Assembly: GCA_000328365.1 (NCBI GenBank)
Contig: KB310317.1
Span: forward strand, 379,678-443,677
Source: Capitella teleta
Taxonomy: Eukaryota > Annelida > Polychaeta > Capitellidae
Reading direction: 5' to 3'
Length of the DNA stretch: 64,000 bases
The position numbers were made by a program, and so were the translations under genes. Position 1 is the first letter of the stretch. Each line of letters begins with the position of its first letter. Shown in pieces: positions 50,642 through 64,000 of this stretch. The notes under the pieces were generated by a model. It was given only the letters and a program-made list of their open reading frames with translations. It ran no database searches and was not told where the DNA came from.

Positions 50642-51533
50642 AATACCCCCCCCCCTTCTTCCCACGCAACGTTTTCCCGCCAAAAACATCGCGGGTCGGT
50701 AATTTCTGCATCTGACGTCAGGTGCTCCTTGACCAATATCAGAATTCTCCATTTCATCATCTTGTTCAGGACTAACGTGGAAATTACGCAAGCGTTACGT
50801 TGTTACGTTTTTCTTCATATCTCGGCAACTGCATCACGCACAAACGTTTAACTCATACCAATTTGTTGGGGATGACCTTAGTTTTCCAGGTTTGCATAAT
50901 ATGCAAACCTGGAAAGCCTGGAATCGGCCGCCGATTTCCCGGGAAAATATTATTTTTCTGGGAAATCGGCGGCCGACATCGCTCGAGTGCACGACTGCCT
51001 CTCGACAAATGCGAGTTTTATCACATCATCGCACTCTCACAGTTGAAAAGTATGCAATTATTATAAATTTATAATTAATTAGACTTACTGCAGGTCGTCT
51101 TCACTTGCAAATTTTAGCAAGAGTACAAAATCCTTTAGTTAAAAACCACAGCGAGATGCCAAGCCAAAGTGTACACCTCGTACGATTCATCTGTGTTAGT
51201 AATTCATTAATTCATTCCAGTACATTGTCACGGTGATTATTGTAAATGCACCATCTTGTCAACGCGGAAAACTAGAGCTTCAAATATGGTATTGAAACAT
51301 TCCTTTCAACACAGTTCAACAGTGATGGCCGTGGTGGTGGTGAGTCGAATTATACTCGCTTTTACCTGGGTAGGTATGCCAAATTATGACAGAACGATAA
51401 ATCAACAAAAATTAATAGAGTCTTTGCATATATGTATCTTTAGCAAATAGGATGCAAGTCATGAGTTCATAACGCACTTCATCGAATCCTTGCCACGCAG
51501 TTTGGCGATATCCAATACGAAGAAAACATCGCA
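50642..51533. other. KRR1 upstream region with foldbacks
   Basis: A C-homopolymer near 50645-50655 follows the LINE tail. Two perfect inverted repeats lie at 50883-50915 and 50924-50976. A TGACGTCA occurs at about 50714 and a CATAACGCA at 51468-51476, just before the proposed KRR1 start exon. Confidence 0.6.
50883..50976. repeat. Two adjacent perfect foldbacks
   Basis: First foldback: 15-bp arms TTTCCAGGTTTGCAT (50883-50897) and 50901-50915 with a 3-nt loop. Second: 17-bp arms TCGGCCGCCGATTTCCC (50924-50940) and 50960-50976 with an AT-rich 19-nt loop. Confidence 0.9.
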
Positions 51534-55826
<4,293 letters not shown>

Positions 55827-55872
55827 AAAGGAATTCCTCCGCTTTTATTTCATTTCATCATCCGGTCGTGTA

Positions 55873-55878
55873 AATAAA
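55873..55878 (+). terminator. KRR1 polyadenylation signal
   Basis: AATAAA 47 nt beyond the KRR1 stop codon. Confidence 0.75.
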
Positions 55879-55924
55879 CTCTGATTTAAATGTAAAATTA
55901 CTTGTGGAATCTTTGCACACTCGC

Positions 55925-55987
55925 ACTCACAGAAAAATGTCAAGACATTTTAATTTAAATAATAAATCCTGACATTTTTCTGTGAGT
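55925..55987. repeat. Foldback just after the KRR1 polyadenylation site
   Basis: Perfect 18-bp arms ACTCACAGAAAAATGTCA (55925-55942) and 55970-55987, flanked by a further partial match GCGAGTG. The loop is AT-rich. It looks like a tiny MITE or a 3'-end structure between two convergent genes. Confidence 0.85.
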
Positions 55988-56175
55988 ACAGCGAGTGGTT
56001 AGTTTGGTTAGATGTTGTGTGCATGAACATGGGTCATAAGATTATAATTATTATATCTCTATAATTGAATAATATAACACATGCATTTATTATTAATTTT
56101 ATCCGTTCTATTTGAGTGTAAAATAAACCGCTGAAGTTATTCTCCATGGCGCGTTTTGGCAGTTGGAACATCGCG

Positions 56176-56181
56176 TTTATT
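56176..56181 (-). terminator. Candidate polyadenylation signal, single-pass membrane gene
   Basis: AATAAA on the minus strand about 265 nt downstream of the stop at 56446. Confidence 0.35.
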
Positions 56182-56445
56182 TAATTACAGTATAAGTTAT
56201 TAACTACTAATTAACAAGTTGAAATTGAAATCAAATGTTAGTTCACCCATTCTATCATGTGATCAAGCGAAAAAATAATATCAAAAATGCAAGTAAAAGA
56301 TAACAATAAATCACAGTTTTTGTGACTTCAGCCATTCAGCGAACGCTTTTGAAAATGCATACATTCGGCGACTACTAGAAGCAGCACTGTTGCCCCGCGA
56401 ATCCCTCACGAAGCGAGCATTTTTCCATCTGGTCTGAGCATTATT

Positions 56446-58142
56446 TCAATTTGAGGAGGAAGCTGTAGTTGTGGAGTCATCGACGACCGTCGTCACACCT
56501 GGGCGCAGATGAAAAGAAATGTGGATTAAAAATTCGTGAGATTTGGGCGGCAAATAAAGCATTGAAATGAGGTTAAGGTCTTGGGTGGAGTTGAAATTCG
56601 TATCGGTCGATTTTGAGCTCTACTTTCAAGGGTGCATGCGCTATCCCTCAATAAAGAGATGGTTTACGTTACATGTATGCTGAAGCTATTGTGTCAAGAG
56701 ACAAGCCTTGAAATCTGCTCCGGGGTTTAATCGTATCGGTTTATTATAATGTTATAATTCTGTTAATTATAATGTTATGTTACTTAATTCAATGCTAGTA
56801 TATACGTATGCAATGTTCGTATTAACAGTAGTCACACGTAAGGCCACAGGTTGCAGAGTACGGCAACGTCATGTGAAGACGATTAACTTTCTTATGAATC
56901 CAACGTATGTATATAAATCCTACAACACCTGAGACCAACGATACTAATAACTCAGGAATGGGGACCCAAAAAAATTGCAGTCAGCTCAGATCTGGATATG
57001 CGTATCCTGGCACAATTTACCACACACACCTGCGACAGTTGTTGCTGTTGTTGTTGATGTTGATGAAACCGCTGACGTCGTTGAACTAAAAACAGTGGTC
57101 GTCTCAATTTCTATGGAAGTAAATCAACGTTATAGTTTACCCACATACATAATTGCATCAGCTTACCTTCGCCATTCGCCATTTTGTAAGCGAACCAACC
57201 AGCGACAAATCCGACAGCAAGACAGACAAGAATGACGATGAGGAAGATGACGATCAAAGTGCACCGTGAACCAGCTTCCCGCGACCCAAACGGAGACTCG
57301 GGACTGCCTTTCCTCATCAACGTGTTCAGGTCCTCAGGGGGCGTCGCTGGACGCAGTTTCGGTGAGGCCTGAGCTGGTGGCGGAGCGGATCCTAACTGAG
57401 GGAAGAACTCCCCGTTCCTGTTGGCTTTCTTCGGCGCCTGCACGGCTTGGCTAGGATCGTAATTGTATTTGGGATCAGCGCTTGAGGAAATGCTCTTATC
57501 ATAACTGTACGCTGGTTCAACGGCAACTGTGTTGGTGGGAGCACTAAGCATGCTGCTTGGGTATGGATCGACTACTCGCCCTGAATACCCACTGTTCCTG
57601 TCAGACAACAGAGCCATGGTGGACGAGGCCTGTGATGAGTACTTGGTGCTACGGTCCTCCGGTTTCGGTCGTGGTTTAGGCTCCTGGAAGAGATCCTGTA
57701 GAGCGGGTCTAGCTCTGGTCTCTTCTGAGGAGTTCCTTGATGGTGCCGGAGCAGGAGCGGGAGCAGGTTCCGGTTCCAGACTGCTACGAGGACCAGGAGC
57801 TTTGAGGATGAAGTTGTCGAAGAGGGTGGGGTGCGACTCCGGGGAGTACGGGTGCCTCTCCCCGCTGAGCCCAGAATGGCGTCTACTGGAGACGGGGCTC
57901 TCGTCGTATCCTGTGTTCGGGTAACCCGAGTGACTAGATTTCTCCACGTGATCCGCATCTTCCGGGGGATAAAGGCTTCTTCTGTTTAAGTTTGCAGCGT
58001 GAGATGCTTGAGGGTCTTTCGGTGCATCTCTACGAATGGAATCATCCCTTCGAAGCAATCCCGATGGAGCATCCTGCTTGTCAGGAGCCAGGTAGGAAAA
58101 GCCCTTAACAGGTCCATATATCGGCTCTTTCTTTCCGGCCAT
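56446..58142 (-). CDS. Single-pass membrane protein with long disordered N-terminal domain
   Basis: Three exons, 57167-58142, 57030-57110 and 56446-56498, give 369 residues from MAGKKEPIYGPVKGFSYLAP. Residues about 1-290 are hydrophilic and rich in Pro, Ser, Arg and Asp, with a Glu/Pro-Ala-Pro repeat (EPEPAPAPAPAPSR) and no predicted fold. A strong transmembrane helix follows (CTLIVIFLIVILVCLAVGFV then AGWFAYKM). After it comes a short Ser/Thr-rich tail (ETTTVFSSTTSAVSSTSTTT and VTTVVDDSTTTASSSN) suited to O-glycosylation. With no signal peptide, a type II orientation with a cytoplasmic N-terminus is likely. The first residues and tyrosines (PIYGP, GYPNTGYDES) could be phosphorylation or adaptor sites. 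I recognise no family. The gene converges with KRR1, about 620 bp apart. I chose the ATG at 58142; the upstream GTG is not a eukaryotic start. Confidence 0.8.
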
Positions 58143-59592
58143 GTTATTATAGACTTTATACACCAGTCAAGTGTGTATATACCCACACAGTATACCAGTG
58201 CTCACTACTGCAACGACGTGCAAATATATCCGTCACGAAAACACAACATTATCGAAGAAGAGCAGAGCACGTGATAGGCGTAGTGACCAGCAACTGCTAT
58301 AGGATGAGGTGTCCTGTGGTAGAGATATCGACGAGTTTTCCCCGGTTCAGTATTATATTTTAATAACGCAGCTGCTTTGAAAATTCTCTTTGAGTCAATA
58401 TTAACATTGATGCTCAACTGAGGGGTGAAATGCGGCAACGATTATCCAATGTACGAAAAGCAGTAGTCCACATCACGACACAAGTACTCACCGATCGGTA
58501 CTCAATGCTCACAGACACGTTTTCACTTTTGGAGTATCATTTCCGTATTTATATCGCCAAAAACAGCTCTGACCCACAACCTCACTCCGCCCTTCAAACA
58601 GAAACATCTGTTGAATTAAATCATTCATCTCCCATATCCCAATTGCACATTTCGTTGTCACATATGCTCTGTCACCAACAAATGCCAAACTCATTGATAT
58701 GTAAATCAGATATCGATCCCATGTGCGGCATTTCCAATTAATTGTAGATCATGTTAACAATATTCCACTGTCGACTCGAGTGAGCACCACTGTTAGTAAT
58801 GTCACGGTTCGATAAACAAGCAGTTTGACATGAGTCACGTCAAATTCTATATTATTTAAAGCATACGCCCCTCAGGTGGCAATGCATCTCTTTACAGAAT
58901 TACACCTTTAATGCTATACCTATTACCTTATGGATTATTACGTAATGCAAGCGGTCATTTAGTGGTCAGTAAACTGACTGCTCAAGCAATGATGTTGACC
59001 ATCACGATTCGCAAACCCAAACTCACGAAGCGGATTTGCGGTAATATTCAAATGAGGTTTATTGGAACCAGGAAGTCCAAACAAGAAAAACAAAACGATT
59101 ACCTTTGTTGAAATCATATTCAAAGGAGAAGAAAAATTTGGCGAGCAATTGTAACTGTGCAATTTGCTAAGTAAAATCACGTAAAAATTATTCATCAAAC
59201 AGCAGGGAGGTTACAAAGAGCGCCATAGGCTACAGTACTGTAGACCAGAATAACAAACAAGTACAAATCGCACAGAATATGGGTGTTATATGTATACTGT
59301 ATATGTCCAATATACATATAATTTTTCAGTCATAAATGTCCATATTCTACGAATAACGAGCAACATTTACGATCTAGCCGGCCAGGCACCAATTAAAGTG
59401 TTGGCAAAGTTATAAAACTTAATTATTGAACTAATGGTGACAATTACCCGATGCCACTTTCACGTACAAATATTCAAAAGTTTCCGAATTTCTTCATGGC
59501 ACACTTTATTACCCATAATGTACTATATATTCGATCCCGCTGGAGATTTTTACCAAGCCACCAATCAAAATACAGAAACCACTGACGCCAAT

Positions 59593-59715
59593 GGTGCCAA
59601 TGGTGCCAATGGTGCCAATGGTGCCAATGGTGCCAATGGTGCCAATGGTGCCAATGGTGCCAATGGTGCCAATGGTGCCAATGGTGCCAATGGTGCCAAT
59701 GGTGCCAATGGTGCC
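59593..59715. repeat. (GGTGCCAAT)n 9-bp minisatellite
   Basis: Thirteen perfect 9-bp units followed by a partial unit and preceded by one variant unit GACGCCAAT. As the period is divisible by three it opens Ala-Asn-Gly, Met-Val-Pro and His-Trp-His repeat ORFs that have no other support as genes. Confidence 0.97.
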
Positions 59716-60567
59716 TATACTTGGTGTTCCTCCACGCGGCCATCTTCAGTCGTGCTTCGACTTCCGAACTGACAATAATTATTACAAATTTCACCGACTG
59801 GACGATATATTATTGGAACAATAAGTGATTAATCGTTGTTCGCCAACTTTTCCGTTGTAGATTTAGCGATGCTTTTGTATTGTTTTGCGTCTCTGTTCCG
59901 AGGATTTTTAGTTTTAATGCAACGCATTTTTCTCGTTTTTGTGTTCTCCATCCATACACTATACTTAATTATCTCGATTAATGTATTTAGTGTCACTGTG
60001 GTTGGCTGCTATTAATTTTACAGCCTGAAACATGACAATTAGCACAACAATTTGTAATTAAACATATATATTCTCCGTTGTATGAAAAACCCTGAGCAGG
60101 GCGTTGCATGATTGCTTATCAAACAGCCATAAAGGTCCCTGTGCTTGATAATAACAATGGAATCAACACCATTTATACTTTCTGAGGATAATGCTCCAGT
60201 TTAAAACTATAGTACAAGGAAACAGTTCAAGTAAATCGATTATACCGTGAAGTACATAATTGAGAATAGAAATTATAAATCCGGACACAAACTTCTATCC
60301 ACAGACAAACGTGTGTTTCTCAATCAGCGATTCCTTTTGACCTACTTCCGATCAGAGTTGGTTCCCAGATAAATGTCACGCTCCACAGCTTACGAGGAGG
60401 ATTAACCAAGATTGGCCTACTTAATGCCACAAAACATGATGCATTGTGGGAGACATGCCGTAATGCTACTCGGGCTTTCGTTCACCTACATGTAGCCCAT
60501 GGATACTTTTAATCTTGTGTACATATTACTCCTCCGATCTTCGCCATTTCACTTGCCAATTATGTTC

Positions 60568-60804
60568 TCCCAAACTTTACTGGCCGAATTCTCGTTTGAG
60601 AAGGGTAAGTGTGCGTTATGCATAGGTTACCTGAACGCATTGCGTGTCGGCGTCAAAGCGTGAAGATGAAATATCCAGCAGTATCAGCATCAAAGCTTGA
60701 TGAAGAGTAGCTCTGTCCTTTCATCGTCATGATTTGACGTCGACACACAAGGCTTTTTTAACCCTACCCTTCTCAAACGAGAATTCGGCCATGATAGTTT
60801 GGGC
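60568..60804. mobile_element. Short element with near-perfect terminal inverted repeats
   Basis: A 26-bp perfect inverted repeat (60582-60607 and 60765-60790, starting GGCCGAATTCTCGTTTGAG) extends outward with a few mismatches to CCCAAACT on both sides. The length is about 237 bp with no coding capacity, so it is MITE-like. I see no clear target duplication. Confidence 0.7.
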
Positions 60805-61248
60805 ATCGATCAATGACCAACGTCAATTCTCGCTTAGATGCATGGAATTCAGTTCAAGGGACGTCAGATTTTATGCGATTGACTCCCATCTGGACAACGT
60901 GCTGCTTTGTTCTCATGCTGTAAACTGTACATGACATATTATGCATCACGCATTAGATATAATTGACAACCGTATTAAACAATTTACCACTTCACGGATT
61001 AAGTAGTGCCTTGGTGCTTGCATGTACTATCGAGTCATGCATGTTTTGTGGATGACGGATGATTCCATTAAATATATCCATTTAGAGGTTTTTAGCTTCA
61101 TAAAAAAAAAATTTTGTTTGTTCCATTATTGATGATCTGCGTGTCATTTTAGCGACTACGGGACGAGGTCGTTCCTATGACATGAAATGAAGCCGAATTA
61201 AATGTAATCATCCCTGCAAGGCCAGCGATTCTGATCGTTCGAGTGCCT

Positions 61249-61286
<38 letters not shown>

Positions 61287-61618
61287 AGAAGACCTCGATG
61301 AATACATGGATTACTAGCAGTATAAAGGAGTAACTAGAATGCTTATACGGGTCACGTGATCGGTCAGAATTGAAGCCAGATTTAAGGGGAACATTTGCTT
61401 GAATGCCGAGGCTACGCCATATCAGAACAGCTCAATGAACTCCAAATGCTGGGGCTTCATAATTGTGTTATATGTTCCAGGAAAAAATCCAAGCTATCGT
61501 GAATAGACGCTTTAACGTGATGGCACAGGCATTCGATTCTTTTGGATTTACGGTGTATATGGCTTTCGAAGAAAGAACGATGATCTAAAACCTATAATAT
61601 GAGGATTGTTCAGCAACG

Positions 61619-61792
61619 NNNNNNNNNNNNNNNNNNNNNNNNNNNNNNNNNNNNNNNNNNNNNNNNNNNNNNNNNNNNNNNNNNNNNNNNNNNNNNNNNN
61701 NNNNNNNNNNNNNNNNNNNNNNNNNNNNNNNNNNNNNNNNNNNNNNNNNNNNNNNNNNNNNNNNNNNNNNNNNNNNNNNNNNNNNNNNNNNN
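61619..61792. other. Assembly gap (174 N)
   Basis: Run of N next to a poly(A) tract; ORFs crossing it are meaningless. Confidence 0.99.
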
Positions 61793-64000
61793 CGCAAAAA
61801 AAAAAAAAAAAAAAAAAAAATAGTAGTGCAATCATCATTCCGTGATATTTCCACTTTCGCGGCAAATGGGGTCTCGAACAATCGATAGGTTTCATTGAAC
61901 GTATAATTAAAGCAACGCTCTCGTACTTTTGTTTTGATTGAGAGTGCTATTGTTGTGACAGCAGCACTAATTTTTATCTTCTAAAATAAAAACAAAGCAC
62001 CTAGCTCGTTCAGGGGCTCATCTCATTTTGCTATTTTCGCGATCACTCACCACTCGCAATTAAATGTTCCTCCGCCATTCAAAATAAACTTTTTACCTGA
62101 TCTCTTTGCAGAAATGGAAACACAATAACAGTCAATCCATACGAGGCAGTTATTATTAGGAATAATTGTTACATTATACCCAATTTTAGAGTTTTTGTTT
62201 TTAACATAGAGCAGATATACTACTTTTGGTCCACTCTGTATAACTCAATCAATCGCGGAAATAATGTATTGACATTAATTTTTAAGAGTAGTTAATAAAC
62301 GAGATCAAAAGGCGGATTGTGGTGGCGTCGAAATCGACATGCGTATCAATTTCAGTCTTGTACAGAGAGCAGGAGAAAATCTGGTTTTCATACAAAACTC
62401 ACCGAAACAATAGTCATGTCGATTTCATTCTGTGAATGAGTAATCTGTATCCATGCTTCAATCTTTTGCCACTTTGATTTTTGCGATGCCACGTCTAACA
62501 AAGGCACAGCGATGGCAGGCAATTCGGATGCTGAGTGCGGGAATGAACCGCCATCAGGCTTCTCATCATTTTGACGTCCACCCCTCAACGATATTCTGGA
62601 CTTTTTTCGCGATTGCGTGAAACGAGTAATGTCCGAGAGAGAGCCGGGTGAAATCAAGAAGTGGCAAGAGCTCGGACTCCTCAGCATAACGATTCTTGTA
62701 GCAATGAATGAGGAATATATGAATTTTGCCACTCTGTATACGTGTATAGGGGGCCTGCAGGTTGCAAATTGAAATCATGAGAAATAAAAAACCGCTCAAG
62801 AAAGTCTGTATTTCTTCGTTTCCTCGCCTCATTCAATAATTAAAACAGTCGATATCGCGTTACTAAAGTCAAAACAAGCTTTTTTAAAGGTGGAATTAAT
62901 CGCAATTTTGATTTGTGCTTGTCCCGAAACAAGAATCATTGAACCGGAGCATTTTCTTTTAAGGTTTTGTTCAGGAAACCAATGAGACCGAACCGTACTT
63001 GAGGCATTAATTTTGACAATTTCGATCATTTCTACACGCAATATTGTGATTTATAATAATAATAATAAAAAAAGATCTCTACAACAACAATAAAAACAAC
63101 TGCATTGTACTATATATAATCATAACAAACAGCATGTGGTCTCCATTACACCATCAACAAATGACTGTAATAGTTCTACATCCGGTATTTATAGATAGCG
63201 CTTATATCCATGTATAAATTGCATATGCAATTGCCGAGGTTAAGGCTCTGCTCGATTCAACATTCCACGCAGAATTTTTGAATTATTACACGCAAACGAG
63301 AGATATCATGGCCTGTGGTTCAATCTCAGATACGATTGTTAGCTCGACTTATGAAGTGTGAAAGTAGAGTGGAACGAGTATGTGATTATATGTTCCATAT
63401 TAAGGAAAGGCACACCTCGCTGTGTGAATGTTGGATTGAATGTGTGAGTCCAGAAAATGGCAGACATATCCGCATGATATGGTCAAGCATGGTCACCCTC
63501 AACAAAGAAATGTGCATTCTATTGAAACCGGCAGATGTCAATGACCAAATATATTTGGTCAGGATTTTAGTGAATACACGCGCTCTAAGATCTTCGAATA
63601 ATGATTTGCTTTTATTTGAACGCAATGTAAGAACTGAAACATTTAAAGCATCTTATTTTAATCGTATTTGATACCTATATGAATTTTTTTACCAGTCATT
63701 ATTAAAGATTCACCCAATGTATCTATTTTTAGCTCTCCCTGATTTTGATCTTTATAAATTGAATCTACATTTCGATGTTTTCAATCTTTGCACTTTGATT
63801 CCATGCTGTGTTTGCTCTGGCTTTTATGATTTCACTTAACCCATTTATTGTTGCATTTTTTCTTTTGATGTGGATAACTTTTATAGGCATTGCCTTTTAC
63901 TATTCACTGCTGTTTTCATGCCACGAATTTTAATAAACAAATGAATATCAGGGTTCAATTTATTAATTGGGGGTTGAGCAAAAATATATTGCTTGGGGTT
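61793..64000. other. Window end, no supported gene
   Basis: AT-rich DNA. A block at 62979-63001, followed by AATTTCGATCATT, matches 32929-32951 and its downstream sequence, so a dispersed repeat is present. ORFs at 62388-62732 and 63315-63671 have no recognisable domain or splice support. Confidence 0.5.

Larger units (their letters stand above)
58143..61618. other. No supported gene; minisatellite and TIR element
   Basis: Probably starts with the promoter of the membrane-protein gene. It includes the 9-bp minisatellite (59593-59715), a TIR element (60568-60804) with a TGCGTTATG copy inside, and a poly(A) run (61251-61284). ORFs at 58430-58741 and 58911-59111 show no domains. Confidence 0.55.

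Noticed and set aside
51256-51450. Alternative KRR1 first exon
   Set aside because: Its frame does not give the phase needed by exon 53788-53975 at any good donor, while 51534-51588 does.
59474-59824. His-Trp, Met-Val-Pro and Ala-Asn-Gly repeat ORFs
   Set aside because: All come from the 9-bp minisatellite, on both strands.

Overview
The window is animal nuclear DNA. Genes have many GT-AG introns, the shortest only 50-65 nt, set in AT-rich DNA full of microsatellites, MITE-like foldbacks and LINE remnants, with two assembly gaps. An innexin gap-junction gene with the YYQWAPF signature and a one-peptide amidated neuropeptide precursor point to a protostome. The first extracellular loop of the innexin looks most like annelid, mollusc or brachiopod innexins, so a spiralian (lophotrochozoan) is my best guess. 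This rests on recalled family sequences; no search was run.

Layout: (1) 315-7850, + strand, 23 exons of a GARNL3 homologue (Rap/Ran-GAP plus CNH domains), cut at its 5' end by the window edge. (2) 7.9-13.3 kb, no gene, but interspersed repeats, a tRNA-derived fragment and a perfect 59-nt palindrome. (3) 13524-14855, - strand, single-exon innexin. (4) 17229-17594, - strand, neuropeptide precursor. (5) 17.6-27 kb, microsatellites, one possible first exon (23098) and an Arg/Ser-repeat ORF region (26.1-26.6 kb). (6) 27.07-29.3 kb, a TIR element next to a decayed LINE. (7) 29886-35732, - strand, VAT1-like quinone oxidoreductase, 6 exons. (8) 37026-38072, - strand, two-exon multipass TspO/tryptophan-rich-like membrane protein. 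(9) 41361-47471, - strand, 13-exon SLC5-family sodium-coupled transporter. (10) 49.2-50.6 kb, a gap followed by the 3' end of a LINE. (11) 51534-55826, + strand, KRR1, a small-subunit processome protein. (12) 56446-58142, - strand, three-exon single-pass membrane protein with a long disordered N-terminal part. (13) 58.2-64 kb, no convincing gene; a 9-bp minisatellite, a TIR element and a second gap.

These are ordinary, functionally unrelated animal genes. KRR1 and the single-pass membrane protein converge. VAT1, the TspO-like gene, SLC5, the innexin and the neuropeptide gene all lie on the minus strand.

The most unusual signal is a short dispersed motif, CATAACGCA, in longer form AATCATAACGCACTT. 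It occurs 14 times exactly, against about 0.5 expected. It repeatedly sits right beside splice sites, fills most of a 67-nt SLC5 intron as a perfect inverted repeat, lies inside a hAT-like MITE, and appears to be read as protein in the SLC5 C-terminal exon. This could be a small hairpin element that generates or colonises introns.
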